This document shows, piece by piece, positions 1 through 5,672 of a stretch of DNA of 8,124 bases (its first letter is position 1; each line of letters opens with the position of its first letter). The DNA comes from Streptosporangiaceae bacterium (GTDB lineage Bacteria > Actinomycetota > Actinomycetes > Streptosporangiales > Streptosporangiaceae), in the NCBI GenBank assembly GCA_030040475.1, contig JASHTQ010000532.1:1-8124 (forward strand), written 5' to 3'. Both the position numbers and the translations under genes were made by a program. Under the pieces are notes generated by a model. That model worked only from the letters and a program-made list of their open reading frames with translations. It had not been told where the DNA came from and ran no database searches.

Positions 1-1160
1 CCGGTCAGCCAGGCGCCGCCGTCCCCGCCTGTCAGGGCGGCGGCGGCGCGGTGCCCGGCCCAGTCCTGCTGCGCGCGGGCTATCCAGGCCTGCTCCAACC
101 CGGACGCGCCGCGGATCTGGCGGAGCTCGGCGAACGCGATGTGGACCAGCGCCTTCGTGGCGGCGCCGGCCCGGTCGGGCAGCAGCCCGGCGGCGACCAG
201 CCGGGTCATCGCGTCGGCCAGCGCGTCGTGCCAGCGCTGCGCCTTCCCGCGGGTGTCCTCCGCCCCGGCCGGCGCGGACAGCGCGTCCAGCACCGTCTTG
301 ACCAGCGCCGCGCAATCCGCGCTCAGGTCCCCGTACAGCACCCCGGCGCCGTCCAGCGTGGCATCCAGCCGCACCGACCGGTCCTCGAACCCGTCATCAG
401 GGTCCTGCCAGCCCCCGGCACCACCCGGGCCATCCCAGTCGCCGCCGGGGCCGTCACCGTCACCATCCGGGCCGCTGGGGCCGTCCGGACCGTCGGGGCC
501 GCCGGGGCCGTCCGGGCCGCCGGGCGCGCCGGGGTTGCCTGCGCCGCCCTCGTCCGGGTCCTTGAAGCCATCGCGGCCGCCCGGGTCGCCGTCGCCGGGG
601 TCCTCGTCGGGCGCGCCGGACCGGGACCTCTCGTACATCTGCGTGGCGAGCCGGGCGACGTCGTCCTGGCGGGCGCCGGCCCGGACGACGCCCAGCAGGA
701 TCGCGTCGGCCGCGTCCCGGTCCGCGGCGGGCAGCTTGTCGGTGTAGCCGGCGATCACCCTGCCCATCGACTCCGACACCCGGCCGCCTTCAGCCAGCGC
801 CGCCGCGACCAGGGGGTGAGCCTGGACGCGGTGGTACCAGCCGACGTGCCCGGCCGCGCAGCCCGGGGTGACGCCGGTCTTGTGCAGCACCCAGGTCCGC
901 GCGGACGCGTCCCCGTCGGCGGCGGGTCCCTGGGCGGAGACGAACGCGCCGAGGAACCAGGATCGGGCGACGGTGGCGATCGCGTCACACTGTTCCAGCT
1001 GGATCAGGACGCCGGCCTGCTCGGCGACGGTGAAATCGGCGGGATCGGCGGCGGCCAGGTAGCTGTCCGCGGCCCGGCGCATCGCCAGCGCGTCGGCCAG
1101 GCTGACGGGCGAGTACGCGCCTGCCGGCGGCGGCGCGGGCGCGGAAGCGGCGATGCTCAC
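1..1160 (-). CDS. DUF222 / 13E12-family protein, HNH endonuclease type (3' end beyond window)
   Basis: The frame is open from a GTG at 1160 to the left edge (386 codons, no stop), so the C-terminus is missing. AGGAGG at 1177-1172 lies 11 bases before the GTG. A second in-frame GTG at 1172 overlaps that site and is less likely. Residues about 20-180 form the helical DUF222 N-terminal part. Residues about 184-258 are a Gly/Pro/Asp-rich collagen-like linker. From residue 261 the conserved family core resumes (RLDATLDGAG, then LDALSAPAGAEDTR, HDALADAM, GLLPDRAG, ALVHIAFAEL). In this family a Cys/His-containing HNH nuclease domain normally follows in the part cut off here, so nuclease activity is inferred from the family and not seen. 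These proteins are often multicopy in actinomycetes and their cellular role is poorly known. No partner gene is visible; the next gene upstream on this strand is 446 bases away. Confidence 0.85.
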   Translation of the reverse strand, partial: MSIAASAPAPPPAGAYSPVSLADALAMRRAADSYLAAADPADFTVAEQAGVLIQLEQCDAIATVARSWFLGAFVSAQGPAADGDASARTWVLHKTGVTPGCAAGHVGWYHRVQAHPLVAAALAEGGRVSESMGRVIAGYTDKLPAADRDAADAILLGVVRAGARQDDVARLATQMYERSRSGAPDEDPGDGDPGGRDGFKDPDEGGAGNPGAPGGPDGPGGPDGPDGPSGPDGDGDGPGGDWDGPGGAGGWQDPDDGFEDRSVRLDATLDGAGVLYGDLSADCAALVKTVLDALSAPAGAEDTRGKAQRWHDALADAMTRLVAAGLLPDRAGAATKALVHIAFAELRQIRGASGLEQAWIARAQQDWAGHRAAAALTGGDGGAWLT

Positions 1161-1180
1161 CGGGGTGTTCACCTCCTGCC

Positions 1181-1295
1181 GGGGTTCAGGGCCGGGGTTC
1201 AGGGGTCGGGGTTCAGGGCCGGGCTCCGGGGGCCGGGTACTCGGGGTTGAGGGCGGGCCTTGGGGCTTGGGCGTGAGCCGGGTGTCGGGGAAGGG
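1181..1295 (+). repeat. G-tract array with tandem GGGGTTCAGGG units (possible G-quadruplex)
   Basis: GGGGTTCAGGG starts at 1181, 1194 and 1208 (spacing 13 and 14), and a variant GGGGTTGAGGG starts at 1243. Between 1181 and 1257 there are twelve runs of three or more G separated by only 1-5 bases. Further runs continue to 1295 with one longer gap of 8. This fits the usual G-quadruplex pattern many times over. The G-rich strand is the template strand of the DUF222 gene, so its mRNA leader would be C-rich. The array ends only a few bases from that gene's ribosome binding site. A role in limiting expression is inference. Confidence 0.75.
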
Positions 1296-1487
1296 TGCGT
1301 GGAACCGGGAGGTGCTGCTGCGTCTACAGCGTTGCTGCAGGCCGAAGCCGGCACGGGGGCGCGAAGGAATGCGGATGCGCGCTGAGGGTGTGCTGCGGCG
1401 CGGGTGGCGCGGCCATGGGAATCGCTGGGGCGGACCTGAGGCTGGTTGCGGTGCGAGCGTTTGGGGCGGTCCTGATGCCACTTGGGC

Positions 1488-1505
1488 GGCGCGGCTTTCC
1501 GCGCC
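1488..1505. terminator. GC hairpin downstream of hydrolase gene (weak terminator candidate)
   Basis: GGCGCGG at 1488-1494 and CCGCGCC at 1499-1505 form a perfect 7-bp stem with a 4-base loop. It lies about 100 bases past the hydrolase stop on the minus strand. No T-run follows directly on either strand, so it is not a canonical intrinsic terminator. GC hairpins without a T-run are often proposed as terminators in actinomycetes. Confidence 0.35.
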
Positions 1506-1606
1506 AGTGATACCACTTCTCGTTCTGCTGAATGATCTTTTTTGATTTTCTGTTCGAAGCTTATCAGAGCCCGCCGACATTCTGTGGCACCGACACGCCA
1601 ACCGGG

Positions 1607-2506
1607 TTAGGGGTTACCCAGGGCGGCCAGCATCTGCTGGCAGGTGTCGGCCCAGAGGGGGCTGGTGGGGTCGATGAGGGTGAAGTGGTCACCGTCGCCG
1701 TGGATGGCAATTACCGGGTCGCCTGCCGCTCGGGCCGCCGCGGCGTAACGGTCGCTGATGTCGTTCGGGACGGCGGTGTCGTCCAGGGCCGTGACGATGA
1801 GCTGCGCGATTCCTAGCGGCAGCCGGAGCAGCGGCGAGGCGGCCGCGTAGACGTCGGGCAGCTCCGCCGCGGTTCCGCCCAGGGCTGCCGCCACCGCGCC
1901 GCCGCTGAGTCCACGGCGCTGGGCCTCGACCAGGTCGAGGACCCCGGCGAGTGAGACGACAACGGCCGGCCGCACGACCCTTTCGTCGGCCGGCTGGACG
2001 ACCCCGGCATCGGCCGGCACCGCATCGGCCGGCACCGCATCGGCCGGCACCGCAGAAGCATCGGCTAGCAGGTCGGCGGCGACGCGCGCGGCGAGCTGGG
2101 CGCCGGCCGAGTGGCCGACGAGGATCAGGCGGGCGAGGTCTAGGGGGAACCGTCCGGCGAGCTGGTCCAGGTACCGTACCGAGGCCTCGACGTCGGCGGT
2201 GGTCGCGGCCCATCCGTGCCTGTCCGGACGGCGGTACTCGATGTTCCAGCTGGCGATCCCGCGTGCCGCCAGGTCCGCGGCGAGCGGGTCCATCAGGTCG
2301 AGCCGCCACCGCGAGCGCCAGTATCCGCCGTGCACCAGGACCACGACGGGCACGGGCACGGCGCCGGCCGGCGGGGGCACGGCGGCCGACTGGGGAGCCG
2401 AGCCGGCCGACGGCGTGCGCAGCTGGCCGAACTGCTCCGGATGGGTGCCGTAGCTGAGCGTCTGCGCCGGCCACGGGCCGCCGGGAGCCGTCGATTCCGG
2501 CCGCAT
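1607..2506 (-). CDS. Alpha/beta hydrolase, kynurenine-formamidase / carboxylesterase-like
   Basis: This is a 299-residue serine hydrolase of the alpha/beta fold, predicted cytoplasmic, as there is no signal peptide or membrane segment. The HGGYW motif at residues 59-63 supplies the oxyanion hole typical of carboxylesterases and kynurenine formamidases. GHSAG at 131-135 carries the nucleophile Ser133. The acid is Asp242 or Asp243 in ALDDTAVP, and the His is His274 in GDGDHF. The catalytic set therefore looks complete. A lid-side stretch at about residues 153-167 contains ADAVP three times. I chose ATG at 2506 because GGAG (2518-2515) lies 8 bases upstream; an in-frame GTG at 2515 would add three residues but has no good ribosome site. 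The stop is TAA at 1609-1607. The gene is transcribed divergently from the beta-propeller gene. Substrate is unknown: the motifs suit small amide or ester hydrolysis, but no kynurenine-pathway genes are adjacent. Confidence 0.85.
   Translation of the reverse strand: MRPESTAPGGPWPAQTLSYGTHPEQFGQLRTPSAGSAPQSAAVPPPAGAVPVPVVVLVHGGYWRSRWRLDLMDPLAADLAARGIASWNIEYRRPDRHGWAATTADVEASVRYLDQLAGRFPLDLARLILVGHSAGAQLAARVAADLLADASAVPADAVPADAVPADAGVVQPADERVVRPAVVVSLAGVLDLVEAQRRGLSGGAVAAALGGTAAELPDVYAAASPLLRLPLGIAQLIVTALDDTAVPNDISDRYAAAARAAGDPVIAIHGDGDHFTLIDPTSPLWADTCQQMLAALGNP
2007..2051. repeat. Three perfect 15-base tandem repeats inside hydrolase gene
   Basis: GCATCGGCCGGCACC occurs three times back to back (2007-2021, 2022-2036, 2037-2051) with no mismatch. 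It lies in frame in the minus-strand hydrolase gene and encodes repeating Ala-Asp-Ala-Val-Pro. Identical unit DNA suggests recent slippage expansion. The insert falls between the nucleophile motif and the next core strand, a surface region where length change is tolerable. Confidence 0.9.
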
Positions 2507-2588
2507 CTCATCCACTCCGTTCCGGCGCCGGGAGCGCCCACGCGGCCAATCATCGCAGGCCCGACGGCACCGGGGTCCGGTCGCGGCG

Positions 2589-2610
2589 CCGGCCGGATAT
2601 TTTCGGCCGG
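2589..2610. promoter_or_regulatory. Inverted repeat around a TATTTT -10-like box in divergent promoter region
   Basis: CCGGCCG (2589-2595) and CGGCCGG (2604-2610) are perfect 7-base inverted arms around GATATTTT. TATTTT at 2598-2603 fits the actinobacterial TANNNT -10 pattern and would start a plus-strand transcript about 30 bases before the beta-propeller gene's ATG. No matching -35 is clear. The position between two divergent genes suits an operator acting on either side. A short GCCTGGC direct duplication follows at 2622-2635. Confidence 0.45.
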
Positions 2611-2640
2611 AATCAACATTCGCCTGGCGCCTGGCGTCCT

Positions 2641-3974
2641 ATGGACATGACGGTTCCCGCATACCGGGCTGGCACGGGGCCGCAGCCCGACCCGGCGCGT
2701 CACGCGGCGCGGGCAGCCGTCGACGACCTGTTCCGGCTGCATGCCACACCAGTGACCGACGACCAGCCCGGCGGCCTGGAAGACCGCGTCCGCGACGCCT
2801 ACCGGTCCGCCGCCCGGATCGTGCAGACCCTGCAGCGGACCTCGCCGGACCTCGCCGCCGACTCGGCCCCCCGCGCGCGCCGGCGCCGCCTGAACGCGTT
2901 CGTGCCGATCGCGGCGGCCGCGGCCGTGATCGTCGTCATCGCGGCCAGCCTGGCCGTGCCGCGCCTGCTGACCGGCCCCGCCAGGAACTCGCCGGCGACG
3001 GGGACCCAGGGGAGCCCGCTCGCGCCCAGGTTCTACCCGCCGTTCCAGGTGGTGCTGACCGTCAACGACAGCAACCGCGAGTCGAAGCTGCAGGTGGAGT
3101 CGGCGGCGACCGGGCGGGTGCTGAGCACGCTCGCCCCCCCTGGCAGGGCGCGACCTGGGGGGATGTCGCCGCGACCCAGGACGCGACGAAGTTCATCGTG
3201 GCCGCCGCGCGCTCGACCTCGCCGTACGCCCCGACCCGGCTGTACACGCTGACGCTGTCGGCGCACGGCGCGGTCACCGGGCTGCGGCCGCTGGCCGTGC
3301 CGAGCCTGCCCGGGGAGCTCACCTCGCTTGCGGCCAGCGCGGACGGCAGCACGGTGGCCTACACGACGTTCGGCCTGAAGGGGGGCGAGTACGAGATCGG
3401 CGTGATCACCGGCGGCAAGACGCGGCAGTGGAAGGCGTCCTCGGACCCGGTCACGGCGGTCTTGAACGTCTCGGTGTCCGGCGACGGGGACATGCTCGCG
3501 GTCACCACCGAGAGCCTAGGTAGCGGCGGCAACGACCAAATGGCGTGGGTCCTGCGCACCGATTCCGCGCCGGGCAGCCTCACCGCCAGGGCCAGGATGG
3601 TGTACGACCGCACATTCCTCGGCCGTGCCGGACACGCCTACGCCGTCCTGGAGTCGGAGCTGCTCAGCCCGGACGGCGGCGCGCTCTACCTGTGCGCCGC
3701 CGCCACTTCGGCCAGCGGCAAGACCGTGACCAGGGTGACCGCGGTCGACACGGCGGACGGCGCGTCGCTCGGCACGATAGCGACCTGGAACGGCGACTAC
3801 CCGACGACGCTCACGCCGCTCGCCGACCTGCCGCTGATCTGGGACCCGGGCTCGTTCATGCCGAACGGGAGGAGCGACCCCACCGCCTACCTGCTCGACC
3901 CGGCGACCAGGACGAGGACGACGCTGCGGCTGCACGGGATCCCCCGGGCGCAGTGGCTGACGTTCGCCTGGTGA
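2641..3974 (+). CDS. Membrane-anchored beta-propeller (WD40-like) protein, apparent frameshift
   Basis: As given, this is two overlapping frames: 2641-3252 (203 codons) and a -1 frame open to TGA at 3972-3974. They read as one protein of about 444 residues if the frame changes at the C7 run 3134-3140. The join gives LSTLAPP followed by WQGATWGDVAATQD, and coding quality continues on the far side, whereas the tail of the first frame is Arg/Pro/Ser junk. Residues 1-80 are a cytoplasmic segment including GGLEDRVRDAYRSAARI. A basic RARRRRL stretch precedes one membrane helix at about 86-107. The rest is outside the cell and resembles a beta-propeller (TGRVLSTL, SLAASADGSTVAYTT, LSPDGGALYL, VTAVDTADGASLGTI). 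This layout resembles actinomycete proteins often found beside ECF sigma-factor genes, but none is here. No clear Shine-Dalgarno sequence precedes ATG 2641; ATG 2647 is an alternative. Function is unknown. Confidence 0.75.
3134..3140 (+). other. C7 homopolymer at the frame change of the beta-propeller gene
   Basis: Seven C lie between TCG and TGG. In the upstream frame the codons are GCC CCC CCT, and the downstream coding frame needs TGG at 3141. One extra C would restore a single frame. A -1 slip on C CCC CCT (the X XXY YYZ pattern) would give the same protein. A G6 run at 3157-3162 could pair with the C-run. Confidence 0.8.
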
Positions 3975-3983
3975 TCCGCAAGC

Positions 3984-3999
3984 CCCGCCGCCGGGCGGG
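3984..3999 (+). terminator. GC hairpin after beta-propeller gene
   Basis: CCCGCC (3984-3989) and GGCGGG (3994-3999) form a 6-bp stem with loop GCCG, starting 10 bases after the stop codon. There is no following T-run. It may end or slow transcription before the next gene, but it is weak evidence by itself. Confidence 0.3.
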
Positions 4000-4027
4000 C
4001 ACCGCGGTCCCGGCGCGACGGGATCGT

Positions 4028-4033
4028 TAGCCT
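4028..4033 (+). promoter_or_regulatory. Candidate -10 box for leaderless transcription of the FAD oxidase gene
   Basis: TAGCCT fits TANNNT, and exactly six bases (GGGAAC) separate it from the GTG at 4040. That is the usual distance from a -10 box to a transcription start, so the transcript would begin at the start codon. No good Shine-Dalgarno sequence precedes the GTG, which agrees with a leaderless mRNA. No clear -35 is seen. Confidence 0.45.
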
Positions 4034-4039
4034 GGGAAC

Positions 4040-5413
4040 GTGACGAAGAGCCGGGATCTCGCCGAACTGGCCCGGCGGCTGCCGGCCGGCGCCGTGGTGA
4101 CCGATGACGGGGTGATCGAGGCGTACCGGCGCGACCGCGCGGCCACCGTGCCCGCGGGTCGGCCGCTGGGCGTCGTCCGGCCCGGCACGGTCGAAGAGGT
4201 GAGCGCGACCTTGCGGTGGGCGACCGAGCACGCGGTTCCCGTCGTCGCCAGGGGCGCGGGCACCGGGCTGTCCGGCGGCGCGAACGCGATCGACGGCTGC
4301 GTGATGCTGAGCCTGGAGCGGTTCACCGCGATCCGCGAGGTCAACGCGCGGCACCAGTACGCGGTCGTCGAGGCCGGGGTCCTCAACGCCGACCTGGGCC
4401 GGGCGGCGGCGGCCGCGGGGATGTTCTACCCGCCCGATCCCGGCAGCTTCGAGATCTGCACGATCGGCGGCAACCTGGCCACCAACGCGGGCGGCATGCG
4501 CTGCGTCAAGTACGGCGTGACCAGGGATTCGGCGCTCGGCCTCGAGGTCGTGCTTGCCGACGGGACCGTGCTGCGCACCGGCAGCGGCGCCCGCAAGGAC
4601 GTCGCCGGGTACGACCTCACCTCGCTGTTCATCGGGTCGGAAGGGACCCTCGGCGTGATCACGTCGGCGACGCTGCGGATCCGCCCGCGGCCGCCGCGCG
4701 ACCCGGTGACGTTCGTGGCGTCGTTTCCCTCGCTCGCCGCGATCGGCGCCGCGGTCGACGCCATCGGCGCCAGCGGGGTGGTGCCCAGCATGCTCGAGCT
4801 CATCGACCAGGCCACGGTCAACGCGATCGAGGACTACCGCCGGATGGACCTGGACCGCTCCGCCGCCGGGGTGCTCATCGGCCAGGCCGACGGCGCCGCC
4901 GCCGACGAGGACGTCAGGCGGATGACGCGGTGCTGCGAGGAGGCGGGCGCCGACCTCGTGGTCTACGCCACCACGGCCGCTGAGTCCGACCTGCTGCTCG
5001 AGGCGCGGCGGCTGGCGGGGACGGCGGTGATGGCGGCCGGGCCGACGGTGATCGAGGACGTCTGCGTCCGGCCCGGGCAGCTGGCGGAGATGCTCGCGCT
5101 CGTCGGCGAGGTCAGCGCGGAGGCCGGCATCCCGATCGCGACGGTCGCGCACGCCGGCGACGGCAACCTGCACCCGGTGCTGGTGCTGCCCGACCTGGGC
5201 GCGCAGACCGTCGCCAGGGCGATGGCGGCCGGCCAGCGGCTGTGCGACCACGCGCGCCGGCTCGGCGGGACGATCACCGGCGAGCACGGCGTCGGCGTGC
5301 TCAAGCAGGCCTGGCTGCGGCAGCAGCTCGGGCCGGCGTCGCTGGCCGTGCACCAGGCGATCAAGACGGCGCTCGACCCGGCCGGCATCCTCAACCCTGG
5401 CCGGTCCTTCTGA
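4040..5413 (+). CDS. FAD-dependent 2-hydroxyacid dehydrogenase, GlcD / D-lactate dehydrogenase-like
   Basis: A complete 457-residue flavoprotein of the FAD_binding_4 plus FAD-oxidase C-terminal family (glycolate oxidase subunit GlcD, D-lactate and D-2-hydroxyglutarate dehydrogenases). The PCMH-type FAD domain covers about residues 39-218: VARGAGTGLSGG (69-80), PPDPGS (131-136), TIGGNLATNAGG (141-152), KYGVTRD (157-163) and FIGSEGTLGVIT (197-208). The C-terminal domain has HAGDGNLHPV (371-380), GEHGVG (414-419, with family catalytic/metal residues) and the closing LDPAGILNPG (445-454). All expected motifs are present and the length is normal. It would oxidise a 2-hydroxyacid to a 2-oxoacid and pass electrons to a carrier. 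GlcE and GlcF partners are absent next door, so it may act alone or with a distant partner. GTG 4040 is the first start in frame. Substrate cannot be assigned from sequence. Confidence 0.93.
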   Translation: MTKSRDLAELARRLPAGAVVTDDGVIEAYRRDRAATVPAGRPLGVVRPGTVEEVSATLRWATEHAVPVVARGAGTGLSGGANAIDGCVMLSLERFTAIREVNARHQYAVVEAGVLNADLGRAAAAAGMFYPPDPGSFEICTIGGNLATNAGGMRCVKYGVTRDSALGLEVVLADGTVLRTGSGARKDVAGYDLTSLFIGSEGTLGVITSATLRIRPRPPRDPVTFVASFPSLAAIGAAVDAIGASGVVPSMLELIDQATVNAIEDYRRMDLDRSAAGVLIGQADGAAADEDVRRMTRCCEEAGADLVVYATTAAESDLLLEARRLAGTAVMAAGPTVIEDVCVRPGQLAEMLALVGEVSAEAGIPIATVAHAGDGNLHPVLVLPDLGAQTVARAMAAGQRLCDHARRLGGTITGEHGVGVLKQAWLRQQLGPASLAVHQAIKTALDPAGILNPGRSF

Positions 5414-5456
5414 CGCCGGCGCCACCGGAACCCCGAGCGGGCGCAGACCGTAGCAC

Positions 5457-5508
5457 CACCTCCCGTTCGGAATAAATTTTTAATTTTTTTACCGAACGAA
5501 CGGTGGTG
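5457..5508. promoter_or_regulatory. Inverted repeat with 21-base A/T-only loop
   Basis: CGTTCGG (5464-5470) and CCGAACG (5492-5498) are perfect inverted arms. The spacer 5471-5491 contains only A and T, ending in a T7 run, which is extreme for this GC-rich sequence. Pairing can extend outward imperfectly: CACC (5457-5460) with GGTG (5505-5508), with a bulge. ACCGAACGAACGGT at 5491-5504 is also a partial dyad of the kind bound by TetR-type repressors. It lies 43 bases after the FAD oxidase stop and 164 bases before the NTPase start. It could be an operator, a promoter-upstream element, a nucleoid-protein site or an unusual terminator; the sequence does not decide. Confidence 0.5.
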
Positions 5509-5560
5509 ACGGCGACACGCAGCCCGCAGCCGGCCATGGCTTATGTCAGGGAAGACCCCT

Positions 5561-5613
5561 ATTTGTGCAAAATTCTCCCTGCCTGGGGCTTCGCGTGTTT
5601 ACCTAGAATCTAG
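5561..5613 (+). promoter_or_regulatory. Candidate promoter of the STAND NTPase gene
   Basis: TAGAAT at 5604-5609 is a good -10 box, predicting a transcript start near 5616 and a leader of about 57 bases. It sits inside a palindrome CTAGA-A-TCTAG (5603-5613), a possible operator. Upstream come ATTTGTGC (5561-5568), TTCT, a C-run and GGGGC, in the same order as before the permease gene. No consensus -35 is seen at 17-18 bases. Confidence 0.5.
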
Positions 5614-5672
5614 AGAGTTCGTGGGACCACAGACACTGAGGGGGGCGGGCAGGGCTACCGGCCCTGGGGGGA

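Larger units (their letters stand above)
1161..1606. other. Non-coding stretch between hydrolase stop and DUF222-gene start
   Basis: I see no credible gene in these 446 bases; the short open frames are low-complexity Arg/Pro/Gly/Ala readings with no family resemblance. From the DUF222-gene end it holds the ribosome binding site (1177-1172), a dense G-tract array on the plus strand (1181-1295), a GC hairpin (1488-1505), a small dyad AGTG-ATAC-CACT (1506-1517) and an A/T-rich patch at about 1530-1562. The A/T-rich patch is the likeliest place for a minus-strand promoter for the DUF222 gene, but I could not identify a convincing -10/-35 pair. Confidence 0.7.

Noticed and set aside
51..1250. Long plus-strand open frame opposite the DUF222 gene
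   Set aside because: It is an Arg/Gly/Val/Ala-rich shadow reading; the opposite strand gives recognisable DUF222 family sequence with a ribosome site.
1153..1545. Small open frames on both strands of the 1161-1606 gap
   Set aside because: Low-complexity translations from G-rich repeats, with no ribosome sites or family resemblance.
3198..3974. Separate secreted protein starting at GTG 3198
   Set aside because: No ribosome site or signal peptide, and sequence upstream of the GTG in the same frame (WQGATWGDVAATQD) is clearly coding, so it is the continuation of the frameshifted gene.
3887..5425. Long minus-strand open frame opposite the FAD oxidase gene
   Set aside because: Composition is Arg/Ala/Gly/His-rich with no family motifs, while the plus strand encodes a complete FAD oxidase.
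5536..5613. 25-codon open frame from ATG 5536 to TAG 5611-5613, including a TTA codon
   Set aside because: There is no ribosome binding site, it overlaps the likely promoter, and the similar sequence before the permease gene does not encode a matching peptide.
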